Source of the DNA: Pseudomonadota bacterium
GTDB lineage: Bacteria; Pseudomonadota; Gammaproteobacteria; Burkholderiales; Burkholderiaceae_C
NCBI GenBank assembly: GCA_020161775.1
Contig: JAIUOW010000003.1
Coordinates: 124,001-188,000, forward strand
DNA length: 64,000 nucleotides
Direction of reading: 5' to 3'
The notes under the pieces are model-generated. The model did no database searches. It was not told the origin of the DNA and saw only the letters and a list, made by a program, of their open reading frames with translations. Every line of letters begins with the position of its first letter. Positions within the stretch are counted from its first letter, which is position 1. The translations under genes and the position numbers were made by a program. Below, one piece after another: positions 34,174 to 43,926 of this stretch.

Positions 34174-35445
34174 ATGCATCCTAAAGCCCTGCTCGACGCC
34201 TGTGCCGAGCTCGTCGCGCTCACCCTGCGGTTCGAGCACCCCGCTGATTCCGTCGTATCCCGCTACTTTCGCGATCACCGCGCCCTGGGGCCGCGTGAGC
34301 GCGCCACCCTGGCGGAGACGGTCTACACCGTCCTTCGCAAAAAGCTGCTGTTTGACCACCTCGCGCCATCCGGCAGCGGCCCGAAGGAGCGCCGCCTGGC
34401 GATCCTGGGCTTTCACGGGCCGCGTGACTTCCTCAAAAGCGCATTGACCGACCAGGAAAGAAACTGGCTGGACCAATGTGACAGCATCAATCCTGCCGAC
34501 CTGATGGAGCGGCACCGCCATAACCTGCCTGAATGGCTGGTCCAGCCGCTGAAAGACCAACTGGGCGACGGCTTCTGGCCGCTGGTGGAAACGCTGGGCC
34601 ACAGCGCACCGCTGGACCTGCGCGTGAACGCGCTGACCGCCAAGCGCGCAGAGGTGCAGAAAGAGCTGAAGCAGGCGGGCATCGCATCCGTGCCCACGCC
34701 GTATTCGCCCTGGGGCCTGCGCATTGAAGGCAAGCCAGCGCTGGCCAGGCTGGATGCCTTCACCCGTGGCGCCATTGAAGTGCAGGACGAGGGCTCGCAG
34801 CTGCTGGCGCTGCTGCTGGACGCAAAACGCGGCGAGATGGTGGTGGACTTCTGCGCCGGTGCCGGCGGCAAAACACTGGCCGTCGGTGCCGCAATGCGCA
34901 ATACGGGCCGGCTGTATGCATTTGATACTTCCGCGCACCGGCTGGACGCGCTCAAACCGCGTCTGGCGCGCAGCGGCCTGTCCAATGTGCATCCGGCCGC
35001 CATTGCCCATGAGCGTGACGAACGCATCAAGCGGCTGGCCGGCAAGATAGATCGCGTGCTGGTGGACGCCCCCTGTTCTGGCCTTGGCACATTGCGCCGC
35101 AACCCTGACCTGAAATGGCGGCAGTCGCCCAAATCGGTGGAAGAGCTCGTGGCCAAGCAGACATCGATCCTGCAAAGCGCCGCGCGCCTGCTCAAGCCGG
35201 GTGGGCGGCTGCTGTATGCCACGTGTAGCGTGCTGCCGCAGGAAAACGAGGCGATTGCGCAGGCATTCACGGCCGCCCACCCGGATTTCACAGCCGTGAT
35301 GGCGGGTGACACGCTGGCGCAGCTGAAGGTGGAGAACGCTGGCAATCTTTGCAGGGGCGGGGCTGAAGATAATCAATTTCTGCGTTTATGGCCGCATCTG
35401 CATGCAACAGACGGCTTTTTTGCAGCAATCTGGACGCGCAATTGA
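34174..35445 (+). CDS. rsmB: RsmB/NOP-family rRNA (cytosine-5) methyltransferase
   Basis: 423 aa from the ATG at 34174. The N-terminal part is a NusB-like helical domain; the SAM site is VDFCAGAGGKTLAVGA, and the two catalytic cysteines lie in DAPCSGLGTLRRNPD and YATCSVLPQENE. It methylates C5 of a cytosine, most likely C967 of 16S rRNA. RsmB and related RsmF/YebU enzymes are hard to separate; length and the N-terminal domain favour RsmB. The usual fmt or def partners are not adjacent. Confidence 0.85.
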   Translation: MHPKALLDACAELVALTLRFEHPADSVVSRYFRDHRALGPRERATLAETVYTVLRKKLLFDHLAPSGSGPKERRLAILGFHGPRDFLKSALTDQERNWLDQCDSINPADLMERHRHNLPEWLVQPLKDQLGDGFWPLVETLGHSAPLDLRVNALTAKRAEVQKELKQAGIASVPTPYSPWGLRIEGKPALARLDAFTRGAIEVQDEGSQLLALLLDAKRGEMVVDFCAGAGGKTLAVGAAMRNTGRLYAFDTSAHRLDALKPRLARSGLSNVHPAAIAHERDERIKRLAGKIDRVLVDAPCSGLGTLRRNPDLKWRQSPKSVEELVAKQTSILQSAARLLKPGGRLLYATCSVLPQENEAIAQAFTAAHPDFTAVMAGDTLAQLKVENAGNLCRGGAEDNQFLRLWPHLHATDGFFAAIWTRN

Positions 35446-35490
35446 AGCCAAAAGTTGGGGTTGCATGGAAAAGCAGGGGTAAACGTCAAG

Positions 35491-35510
35491 TTATCCACAA
35501 CTTATACAGA
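35491..35510 (+). other. Perfect DnaA-box sequence plus degenerate second copy
   Basis: TTATCCACA (35491-35499) matches the consensus DnaA box exactly, and TTATACAGA (35502-35510) matches it at seven of nine positions in the same direction. They lie about 80-97 bases before the fatty acid desaturase start. They may be a DnaA-controlled promoter site or chance. Confidence 0.4.
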
Positions 35511-35587
35511 GCCCCCGGCTTTAGAATGCTTGCGAACACTCCATAACAGCACCATCTGGCGTCGTTACCCTCGAAAGATTGAATTCA

Positions 35588-36802
35588 ATGCTACTTCCTG
35601 ATTGGGCCGTTCTGAACGCGGCAATTGACTGGCTGGCCCATGGCCTGTGGGACCTCGCCTGGTGGCAGATCGTCCTGTACACGCTGGTGACCACGCACCT
35701 GACCATTATGGGCGTGACCATCTTCCTGCACCGTGCGCAGTCGCACCGCGCACTGGAACTCGGCCCGATCCCGTCGCACTTCTTCCGCTTCTGGCTGTGG
35801 CTGGGCACCGGCATGGTGACCAAGGAATTCGTGGCGATTCACCGCAAACACCATGCGAAGGTCGAAACCGAGGAAGACCCGCACAGCCCCCAGACCCGTG
35901 GCTTGAAGAAGCTGCTGCTCGAAGGCACCGAACTGTATCGCGCAGAGTCCAAGAACATGGAGACCATGGCCAAGTATGGCTATGGCACGCCGGATGACTG
36001 GATCGAACGCAATCTGTACACCCGTTATTCATGGCAAGGCGTTGGCCTGATGCTCATCATTGACCTGACGCTGTTTGGCGCCATCGGTCTGGCCGTGTGG
36101 GCGGTGCAGATGGCCTGGATCCCCGTCATGGCCACTGGCGTGATCAACGGCATCGGTCACTACTGGGGCTACCGCAATTTCGAGTCCGCCGACGCCAGCA
36201 CCAACGTGAGCATCTGGGGCATCATCATCGGTGGTGAGGAACTGCACAACAACCACCACACCTACCCTACGTCGGCCCGTTTTTCGGTCAAACCGTATGA
36301 GTTCGACATCGGCTGGATGTACATCAGCCTCATGCAGAAAATCGGCTGGGCCAAGGTCAAGAAGACACCGCCCAAGCTTCAGCTGGGCGCCATCAAGCCT
36401 GTGGCCGACGAGAAGACGCTGGAAGCGCTGATCACCAACCGGTACGAAGTCATGGCGGGCTATGCGCGTGAAATGCGTCGTGTCTGCAAGGCCGAAATCG
36501 AATCCATCAAGGCCAAGCAGGGTGACCTGTCCCTGCTCAAGACCGCCAAGCGCTGGTTGCACCGTGATGAGGAAAAGGTGCCGGCCACGGCCCTGCCGCA
36601 GCTCGCACAGGCCCGCGCGGCCCACCCGGTGCTGGACAAGATGGTGACCATGCGCGAAGAGCTGCGCCAGATGTGGCTGAACACCAGCCACTCGCGCGAA
36701 CAACTCGCCGCCGATCTGCAAGCCTGGTGCCGCCGTGCCGAGGAAAGCGGTATCGCCCAACTGCAGCAGTTTTCCATGCGCCTGCGTTCAGCCCACGCCT
36801 GA
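35588..36802 (+). CDS. Membrane fatty acid desaturase
   Basis: 404 aa from ATG 35588 (MLLPDWAVLNAAIDW); a TTG 3 codons earlier is less likely. The three histidine boxes of delta-9-type diiron desaturases are intact: HRAQSH (48-53), HRKHH (85-89) and HNNHH (about 219-223). There are about four membrane helices in the first 210 residues and a hydrophilic C-terminal tail (about 250-404) longer than usual. It introduces double bonds into membrane acyl chains (or acyl-CoA), likely with cold or fluidity control. It ends before a perfect palindromic terminator. Confidence 0.93.
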   Translation: MLLPDWAVLNAAIDWLAHGLWDLAWWQIVLYTLVTTHLTIMGVTIFLHRAQSHRALELGPIPSHFFRFWLWLGTGMVTKEFVAIHRKHHAKVETEEDPHSPQTRGLKKLLLEGTELYRAESKNMETMAKYGYGTPDDWIERNLYTRYSWQGVGLMLIIDLTLFGAIGLAVWAVQMAWIPVMATGVINGIGHYWGYRNFESADASTNVSIWGIIIGGEELHNNHHTYPTSARFSVKPYEFDIGWMYISLMQKIGWAKVKKTPPKLQLGAIKPVADEKTLEALITNRYEVMAGYAREMRRVCKAEIESIKAKQGDLSLLKTAKRWLHRDEEKVPATALPQLAQARAAHPVLDKMVTMREELRQMWLNTSHSREQLAADLQAWCRRAEESGIAQLQQFSMRLRSAHA

Positions 36803-36822
36803 ACGAGCGGCACCCACCAAGT

Positions 36823-36851
36823 AAAAAGCCACCGCATGCGGTGGCTTTTTT
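36823..36851 (+). terminator. Perfect palindromic terminator after desaturase
   Basis: A 28-base perfect palindrome (36823-36850) begins with five A and ends with a T-run, stem GCCACCGCATGCGGTGGC. It lies 20 bases after the desaturase stop. Being symmetrical it can also stop transcripts from the rpmG side. Confidence 0.88.
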
Positions 36852-36860
36852 GTTCCAGTG

Positions 36861-36937
36861 CCATCGCGGAACCGGCTTTGCCGGGCCGCTGATGGCGCCC
36901 CTTGGGGGGAGGCGGCCAAAGGCCGCTTCGGGGGGGC
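36861..36937. repeat. Structured intergenic repeat, copy 1
   Basis: About 77 bases that recur at 37491-37569. It holds a hairpin CCATC...GATGG with inner arms ACCGGC/GCCGGG (36861-36895), a C-run/G-run pair (36897-36909) and a third hairpin GGCGGCC AAA GGCCGC (36911-36926) followed by TTCGGGGGG. It occupies the space between the desaturase terminator and the rpmG stop codon. Confidence 0.8.
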
Positions 36938-37108
36938 TTACTTCAGCTTCGTTTCTTTGTACTCGACGTGCTTGCGAGCCTTGGGATCAAACTTCATGAT
37001 CGCCATTTTCTCGGGCATCGTCTTCTTGTTCTTGCTGGTGGTGTAGAAGTGGCCGGTACCCGCGGTGGATTCCAGCTTGATTTTTTCGCGTCCGCCTTTG
37101 CTTGCCAT
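36938..37108 (-). CDS. rpmG: 50S ribosomal protein L33
   Basis: 56 aa, read directly from the minus strand: starts [20 protein letters not shown] and ends [14 protein letters not shown]. It is the cysteine-free form of L33, with no CXXC pairs, so it does not need zinc. It follows rpmB by 17 bases, the usual rpmB-rpmG operon. The stop codon abuts structured repeat copy 1. Confidence 0.97.
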   Translation of the reverse strand: MASKGGREKIKLESTAGTGHFYTTSKNKKTMPEKMAIMKFDPKARKHVEYKETKLK

Positions 37109-37125
37109 GATGGTGCTCCTCCGGA

Positions 37126-37359
37126 TTAGGCTTGGCCGCGTGCGCGCAGGTCTGCGAGCACGGCATCGATACCGTTCTTGTCGATCAGGCGCAGCGCAGC
37201 GCTGGAAACACGCAGGCGAACCCAGCGGTTTTCCGTCTCGACCCAGAAACGGCGGTATTGCAGGTTCGGCAGGAACCGGCGCTTGGTTTTGTTGTTGGCG
37301 TGGGAAACGTTGTTCCCGACCATGGGGCCTTTGCCCGTAATGTCGCAGACGCGTGCCAT
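37126..37359 (-). CDS. rpmB: 50S ribosomal protein L28
   Basis: 77 aa from the ATG at 37359 ([20 protein letters not shown]), which has an AAGGAG ribosome site just upstream. Sequence [18 protein letters not shown] is characteristic. No zinc cysteine pairs. First gene of rpmB-rpmG; its promoter lies about 100 bases upstream beside structured repeat copy 2. Confidence 0.97.
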   Translation of the reverse strand: MARVCDITGKGPMVGNNVSHANNKTKRRFLPNLQYRRFWVETENRWVRLRVSSAALRLIDKNGIDAVLADLRARGQA

Positions 37360-37460
37360 GAGCACTCCTTGAAACCGGCGGTCACATCCCGTGAGCGCCT
37401 CACCTCGCCCTGACGGGGGCGGTAACCGGCTGAAATCAGCTAATTCCAACAAAGCCTGTG

Positions 37461-37489
37461 ATTATAGCGTGAGGCGGACTTTTACCAGG
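37461..37489 (-). promoter_or_regulatory. rpmB: Likely sigma70 promoter of rpmBG
   Basis: On the minus strand a perfect -10 hexamer TATAAT (37466-37461) lies about 100 bases before rpmB. The -35 region (about 37489-37484, CCTGGT) is poor, so activation may depend on an extra factor or a strong discriminator. Confidence 0.5.
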
Positions 37490-37490
37490 G

Positions 37491-38576
<1,086 letters not shown>

Positions 38577-38601
38577 TCAAGCTTGCGCGGCTGGCAGGTG
38601 C

Positions 38602-38629
38602 TTGGCAATTTCAATCTGTGCCATTGTAA
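38602..38629 (+). promoter_or_regulatory. Possible sigma70 promoter of the Crp/Fnr gene
   Basis: TTGGCA (38602-38607) and TTGTAA (38624-38629) are separated by 16 bases, 39 bases before the ATG. The -10 match is weak. Confidence 0.3.
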
Positions 38630-38667
38630 GAACCCACATAGTCTGGGCCACCCGAAGGGAATTGAGA

Positions 38668-39342
38668 ATGTCGATGCTGTCGAATCTGGAGCTGATACGC
38701 CGTGTGCCGCTGTTTGCGCTGCTGACGGCGGGGCAGGCCGAATCGGTCGCTGAAGCGGTGGTCAAGCGCCGTTTCAAGCGGGGCGAGGTCATTGTCGAGC
38801 AGGGCGAGAAATCCAACACGCTGTTCATCATCCTCACCGGCCGGGTGCGCGTCGTCACGTCGGACAAGCGCGGGCGCGAGGTGATCCTGGCCACGTTGCA
38901 GCCGGGCGACTACATCGGCGAGATGAGCCTGATCGACAACGAGCCCCACTCGGCCAACTGCCGTGCCGAAGTGCAGACGGACATGCTGGTTCTGGGGCGT
39001 GCCGAGTTTGCGCGCTGCCTGCCTGAGAACAGCTCCATGGCGTACGCCATCATGAAGGGGCTGGTCCAGCGCCTGCGCCAGGCGGACCGTAAGATCGAGT
39101 CGCTGGCGCTGATGGACGTATATGGCCGCGTGGCCCGCGCGCTGCTTGAATTCGCGGTGCCGGACCGCGACGGTGAAATGACCATCCGCGACAAGATTTC
39201 CCGCCAGGACATTGCCAAGATGGTGGGCGCTTCGCGCGAAATGGTCAGCCGTGTCATGAAAGACCTGGAGGACCGCGGCTTCATCGAAACCCGTGCCGAC
39301 GGCTCCATGCTGATCAAGGACCGGCTGACCACGCTGGGCTGA
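38668..39342 (+). CDS. Crp/Fnr-family transcription regulator
   Basis: 224 aa; GAAGGGA lies 7 bases before the ATG. Residues 1-120 form a cyclic-nucleotide-binding-type barrel, a dimer helix follows, and residues 178-200 form the HTH (SRQDIAKMVGASREMVSRV). No Fnr cysteine cluster is present. At the place of the cAMP-contacting Arg-Ser pair of E. coli CRP the sequence is NEPHSANC, so His replaces Arg and cAMP binding is doubtful. The ligand is unknown. It lies divergently from trxB and upstream of ftsK. Confidence 0.88.
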   Translation: MSMLSNLELIRRVPLFALLTAGQAESVAEAVVKRRFKRGEVIVEQGEKSNTLFIILTGRVRVVTSDKRGREVILATLQPGDYIGEMSLIDNEPHSANCRAEVQTDMLVLGRAEFARCLPENSSMAYAIMKGLVQRLRQADRKIESLALMDVYGRVARALLEFAVPDRDGEMTIRDKISRQDIAKMVGASREMVSRVMKDLEDRGFIETRADGSMLIKDRLTTLG

Positions 39343-39405
39343 GCGGCCCGTGCTGGCCTGCATGGGCCTGGCCGGCCGCTGCTGCGTTAAGCTAGCGCGG
39401 CTGCC

Positions 39406-41736
39406 ATGACTTACTCGCTCAACACTCTGAATACCTCTCGCGCAGAGGCTGCCCAGCCCCGCCCGGGCGTGGCCCGTTTTGCCCATGAAATCGCCCTGGT
39501 GCTGGGGCTGGTGGCGCTGGTGTTCTGGCTGCTGGCGCTGGTCAGCCACTCTGCGCAGGATGCCGCCTGGTCTACCACCGGCACGGGCGGTGCCATCCGC
39601 AACTGGGGGGGCCGTCTCGGTGCGTGGCTGGCGGACCTGAGCTATTTCACGCTGGGCTTTTCCGTCTGGTGGTGCTTTGCCGCGGGTGTGCGGGCCTGGA
39701 TGGCGACGCTGGCGCGATGGATGCGCGGCAACGCACCTGTGCCCGCGGCGCAGCCACCGCGGTTTAGCCGCACGCGCACGGCTTTCTGGGTGGGCCTGGC
39801 GGTGCTGTTGTGTGCCAGTACCGCGCTGGAATGGTCGCGGCTGTACCGCTTTGAGCCGCGCCTGCCCGGCCACGCGGGTGGCGCCCTGGGCTATCTGATG
39901 GGCCCCACCGGCGTGCAGTGGCTGGGCTTTACCGGCTCGGGCCTGGTCTTCATTGCGCTGACGGTGCTGGGCGCGGCGCTGGTCTTCCGGTTCTCATGGA
40001 GCCACACGGCTGAGCGTTTGGGGGCGTGGATTGACGGTTTCATCGAGTCCCGCCGTGAAAAACGCGAAGTGGCGCAAGACCTGGCCGTGGGCCAGCGTGC
40101 CGCCCGCGAGCGCGAGGAAATCGTTCTCGAAGAGCGCATTGAAATCGAAGAGCATCACCCCACGCCGTTGATGATCGAGCCGGTGCTCGTGGACGCACCC
40201 AAGAGCGAGCGCGTGGCCAAGGAACGCCAGAAGCCGCTGTTCACCGAACTGCCCGACAGCAAGCTGCCCCAGGTGGACCTGCTGGACGGCCCGCAGGCCC
40301 GCCAGGAAACCGTGTCGCCCGAAACGCTGGAAATGACCAGCCGGATGATCGAGAAAAAGCTCAAGGACTTTGGCGTGGAAGTGCGCGTGGTGCTGGCGCA
40401 ACCCGGACCGGTGATCACGCGCTACGAGATCGAGCCGGCCACCGGGGTCAAAGGCTCGCAGATCGTCGGCCTGGCCAAGGATCTGGCCCGCTCGCTGAGC
40501 CTGGTGTCCATCCGCGTGGTGGAAACCATTCCCGGCAAGAACTACATGGCGTTGGAACTGCCCAACGCCAAGCGCCAGAGCATCCGCCTGAGCGAAATCC
40601 TGGGTTCGCAGGTCTATAACGAAGGCAAATCGCTGCTGACCATGGGCCTGGGCAAGGACATCATCGGCAACCCCGTGGTGGCTGACCTTGCCAAGATGCC
40701 GCATGTGCTGGTGGCTGGCACGACGGGCTCCGGCAAATCGGTGGGCATCAACGCCATGATCCTGAGCCTGCTTTACAAGGCCGAGGCGCGTGATGTGCGC
40801 CTGCTCATGATCGACCCCAAGATGCTGGAAATGTCGGTGTACGAAGGCATTCCGCACCTGCTGGCGCCGGTGGTCACCGACATGAAGCAGGCCGCGCATG
40901 GCCTGAACTGGTGCGTGGCCGAGATGGAGCGGCGCTACAAGCTCATGAGCAAGCTGGGCGTGCGCAACCTGGGTGGCTACAACAACAAGATTGACGAAGC
41001 CAAGGCCCGCGAGGAATTCATCTACAACCCGTTCAGCCTCACGCCCGACAGCCCTGAGCCGCTGGAGCGCCTGCCGCACATCGTGGTGGTGATCGACGAG
41101 CTGGCCGACTTGATGATGGTGGTGGGCAAGAAGATCGAGGAACTGATTGCCCGCCTGGCGCAAAAGGCGCGCGCGGCCGGCATCCACCTGATCCTGGCCA
41201 CCCAGCGGCCCAGCGTGGACGTGATTACCGGCCTGATCAAGGCCAACATCCCCACGCGCATCGCGTTCCAGGTGTCCAGCAAGATCGACAGCCGCACCAT
41301 CCTGGACCAGATGGGTGCCGAGGCCCTGCTGGGCATGGGCGACATGCTCTACATGGCCAGCGGCACCGGCCTGCCGGTGCGCGTGCATGGCGCGTTCGTC
41401 AGCGACGACGAGGTCCACCGCGTCGTGGCCTACTTGAAAGAGCAGGGGGGCGAGCCCAACTACATCGAAGGCGTGCTCGAAGGTGGCACGGTCGATGGTG
41501 AGGACGGCGATCTGGCGGGCGATGGCGCAGGCGGCGAGAAAGACCCCATGTACGACCAGGCCGTGGAAGTCGTACTCAAGAACCGCAAAGCCAGCATCTC
41601 GCTGGTGCAGCGCCACCTGAAGATTGGTTACAACCGCGCGGCGCGCCTTGTGGAAGATATGGAAAAAGCCGGGCTGGTCAGCGCCATGAGCGGCAGTGGC
41701 CAGCGTGAGATCCTGGTGCCTTCGCGCGCCGACTGA
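39406..41736 (+). CDS. ftsK: DNA translocase FtsK
   Basis: 776 aa. Four N-terminal membrane helices (about 25-45, 80-98, 126-141 and 165-185), a charged linker, then the RecA-like motor with Walker [10 protein letters not shown] (about 437-445), [20 protein letters not shown] and [15 protein letters not shown], and the gamma winged-helix at the C-terminus ([20 protein letters not shown]). It anchors at the septum and pumps chromosome ends toward dif during division. It is followed by lolA after 13 bases, a usual ftsK-lolA-rarA order. Confidence 0.97.
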   Translation: MTYSLNTLNTSRAEAAQPRPGVARFAHEIALVLGLVALVFWLLALVSHSAQDAAWSTTGTGGAIRNWGGRLGAWLADLSYFTLGFSVWWCFAAGVRAWMATLARWMRGNAPVPAAQPPRFSRTRTAFWVGLAVLLCASTALEWSRLYRFEPRLPGHAGGALGYLMGPTGVQWLGFTGSGLVFIALTVLGAALVFRFSWSHTAERLGAWIDGFIESRREKREVAQDLAVGQRAAREREEIVLEERIEIEEHHPTPLMIEPVLVDAPKSERVAKERQKPLFTELPDSKLPQVDLLDGPQARQETVSPETLEMTSRMIEKKLKDFGVEVRVVLAQPGPVITRYEIEPATGVKGSQIVGLAKDLARSLSLVSIRVVETIPGKNYMALELPNAKRQSIRLSEILGSQVYNEGKSLLTMGLGKDIIGNPVVADLAKMPHVLVAGTTGSGKSVGINAMILSLLYKAEARDVRLLMIDPKMLEMSVYEGIPHLLAPVVTDMKQAAHGLNWCVAEMERRYKLMSKLGVRNLGGYNNKIDEAKAREEFIYNPFSLTPDSPEPLERLPHIVVVIDELADLMMVVGKKIEELIARLAQKARAAGIHLILATQRPSVDVITGLIKANIPTRIAFQVSSKIDSRTILDQMGAEALLGMGDMLYMASGTGLPVRVHGAFVSDDEVHRVVAYLKEQGGEPNYIEGVLEGGTVDGEDGDLAGDGAGGEKDPMYDQAVEVVLKNRKASISLVQRHLKIGYNRAARLVEDMEKAGLVSAMSGSGQREILVPSRAD

Positions 41737-41749
41737 ACAAGGCAGACCG

Positions 41750-42382
41750 ATGAAGAAACAATGGGCATTCGCCTTGCTGGCGGCCTGGGCGGCGGCAGCC
41801 GGCGCCGCAGGCATGGACAGCCTGGAAGCCTTTGTCAAAGGCGCGAAAAGCGGCAAGGCCGAATTCACCCAGGTGGTGACGTCCCCTTCGCGCGACGGCC
41901 AGGCCGCGCGCACCAAGACATCCAGTGGCACGTTCGAGTTCTCGCGCCCCAACCGTTTCCGCTTTCACTACAAAAAGCCGTTTGAGCAGACCATCGTGGC
42001 CGACGGCCAGACGCTGTGGCTGCACGACGTGGACCTCAACCAGGTCACCGCGCGCAAGCAGGCGGCTGTTCTGGGCACCACACCGGCGGCGCTGATCGCG
42101 GCCGCGCCCGATCTGGGCGCACTGCAGAAGGACTTTGCCCTGCAACCGGCGGCCGACAGGGACGGCTTGCAGTGGGTGCAAGCCACGCCCAGGACCCGGG
42201 ACGGCCAGCTGCAGCATGTGCGCGTGGGCTTCAAGGGCGCGGATCTCGCCGCGCTGGAGATCCTGGACAGCTTTGGCCAGCGTTCGCTGCTGACCTTTGC
42301 CAACCTGCAGACCAACGTCACGCTGGCGCCCGACGCGTTCCAGTTCAAGCCGCCGGCGGGCGCCGACGTGATCCGTCAGTAG
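41750..42382 (+). CDS. lolA: Outer-membrane lipoprotein carrier protein LolA
   Basis: 210 aa. Signal peptide MKKQWAFALLAAWAAAAGAA (1-20), then the LolA barrel with GKAEFTQVV, SGTFEFSRPNRFRFHYKKP and GQTLWLHDVDLNQVT. It shuttles lipoproteins across the periplasm from LolCDE to the outer membrane. It lies between ftsK and rarA; rarA starts 4 bases after its stop codon. Confidence 0.95.
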   Translation: MKKQWAFALLAAWAAAAGAAGMDSLEAFVKGAKSGKAEFTQVVTSPSRDGQAARTKTSSGTFEFSRPNRFRFHYKKPFEQTIVADGQTLWLHDVDLNQVTARKQAAVLGTTPAALIAAAPDLGALQKDFALQPAADRDGLQWVQATPRTRDGQLQHVRVGFKGADLAALEILDSFGQRSLLTFANLQTNVTLAPDAFQFKPPAGADVIRQ

Positions 42383-42386
42383 GCAC

Positions 42387-43682
42387 TTGAGCACACGGCC
42401 TACGCCCCATTTGCCGCTGGCCGAACGCCTGCGCCCCCGCACGCTGGGCGAAGTCATCGGCCAGCAGCACCTGCTGGGCGCGGGCATGCCGCTGCGCATT
42501 GCGTTTGAGTCCGGCCAGCCGCACAGCTGCATCCTCTGGGGCCCGCCTGGCGTGGGCAAGACCACCATCGCGCGGCTGATGGCCGATGCGTTTGACGCGC
42601 AGTTCATCACCATCAGCGCGGTGCTGGGCGGCGTCAAGGACATCCGTGAGGCGGTGGACGCGGCCCAGCGCGCACGCGACGGGCTGGAGCAGCGCCACAC
42701 CATCGTGTTCGTCGATGAAGTGCACCGCTTCAACAAAAGCCAGCAGGATGCCTTCTTGCCCCACGTGGAAAGCGGCCTGTTCACCTTCATTGGCGCCACC
42801 ACCGAAAACCCTTCGTTCGAAGTCAACTCGGCCTTGCTGTCGCGCGCGGCCGTTTACGTGCTGAAGTCATTGGACGAAGAAGACCTGGGCCACATCGTGG
42901 CGCGGGCGCAGGCCATTGACGCCGTGCCCCCCGTGGAGCAGGCCGCGCTCCAACGGCTGGTGGCCTATGCCGACGGCGATGCGCGGCGGCTGTTGAACAC
43001 GCTGGAAACCCTGGCGGTATCCGCCCGCGCCGAAAAGCTGGACGAAGTGACCGACGCCTGGCTGCTCAAGGTGCTGGGCGAGCGCATGCGCCGCTACGAC
43101 AAGGGCGGCGAGCAGTTCTACGACACCATCAGCGCGCTGCACAAATCCGTGCGTGGCTCCGACCCGGACGCCGCGCTGTACTGGCTGGTGCGCATGCTGG
43201 ATGGCGGCGCCGAGCCGCGCTACATGGCGCGCCGGCTGATCCGCATGGCGACGGAGGACGTCGGCCTGGCCGACCCGCGCGCGCTGCAGCTTGCGCTGGC
43301 GGCGGCCGACACCTACGAACGCCTGGGCACGCCCGAGGGTGAGCTGGCGCTGGCCGAATGCGTGATCTACCTGGCCGTGGCACCCAAATCGAACGCCGTG
43401 TACAAGGCCTTCAACGAAGCGAAGGCGCTGGTCAGGAAGGACGGCACGCGACCGGTGCCCATGCATCTGCGCAACGCACCCACGCAGCTCATGAAAGACC
43501 TCGACTACGGCAAGAACTACCGCTATGCCCATGACGAAGAAGGCGGCTTTGCCGCAGGTGAGCGCTATTGGCCCGACGGGATGGCGCCGCCCAGCTTCTA
43601 CCGGCCTGTGGAGCGTGGCCTGGAGATTCGCATTGCAGATAAGCTTCGCGAACTCAAGCGCCTCAATGATGAGAAAAACTAA
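42387..43682 (+). CDS. rarA: Replication-associated recombination protein RarA (MgsA)
   Basis: 431 aa, TTG start at 42387 (no ATG or GTG available near the conserved N-terminus). Walker A GPPGVGKT (52-59), Walker B IVFVDEVHRFN (about 109-119), sensor FIGATTENPSFEVNSALLSR, and the C-terminal tetramerisation part ending LDYGKNYRYAHDEEGGFAAG. It acts at stalled replication forks. It ends about 100 bases before a hairpin with a T-run. Confidence 0.95.
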   Translation: MSTRPTPHLPLAERLRPRTLGEVIGQQHLLGAGMPLRIAFESGQPHSCILWGPPGVGKTTIARLMADAFDAQFITISAVLGGVKDIREAVDAAQRARDGLEQRHTIVFVDEVHRFNKSQQDAFLPHVESGLFTFIGATTENPSFEVNSALLSRAAVYVLKSLDEEDLGHIVARAQAIDAVPPVEQAALQRLVAYADGDARRLLNTLETLAVSARAEKLDEVTDAWLLKVLGERMRRYDKGGEQFYDTISALHKSVRGSDPDAALYWLVRMLDGGAEPRYMARRLIRMATEDVGLADPRALQLALAAADTYERLGTPEGELALAECVIYLAVAPKSNAVYKAFNEAKALVRKDGTRPVPMHLRNAPTQLMKDLDYGKNYRYAHDEEGGFAAGERYWPDGMAPPSFYRPVERGLEIRIADKLRELKRLNDEKN

Positions 43683-43722
43683 TCAAGAAAAAATCGCCCT
43701 GATAGGGTGATTCGTCAAGGGT

Positions 43723-43771
43723 AAACCCCCGTCAAACCCCCGTTTTTGTCAGTAGTACCCTTGGCTACAAT
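43723..43771 (+). promoter_or_regulatory. Tandem 11-bp repeats and putative promoter upstream of livH
   Basis: AAACCCCCGT occurs twice with an 11-base period (43723-43732 and 43734-43743). Then TTGTCA (43746-43751) and TACAAT (43766-43771) resemble -35 and -10 boxes, with a short 14-base spacer. The repeat could bind a regulator on one helix face. Confidence 0.4.
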
Positions 43772-43780
43772 CGCCTACAC

Positions 43781-43815
43781 AAACCCGCCCATGGAGCTGC
43801 TTGGCGGGTTTTTTG
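43781..43815 (+). terminator. Hairpin with T-run between rarA and livH
   Basis: AAACCCGCC (43781-43789) pairs with GGCGGGTTT (43803-43811), followed by more T. It either ends the rarA transcript or, since a putative -10 box lies only 10 bases upstream, works as an attenuator in the liv leader. The remaining 110 bases to livH contain a 12-base palindrome GCCTGGCCAGGC (43865-43876) and repeated CCTGG words. Confidence 0.75.
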
Positions 43816-43926
43816 CTAGATGACGGTTGCTGCCCACAAGGCAGCGCCTGTCACTCAACAAAAGGCCTGGCCAGGCAAACCTGGCTCAACCTGGCCATCC
43901 GGCCGGTACAAAAACGGAGAATTTCT

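Noticed and set aside
35491..35510. Replication origin at the DnaA box
   Set aside because: Only one perfect box, no A/T-rich unwinding region, and no dnaA, dnaN or parAB genes nearby.
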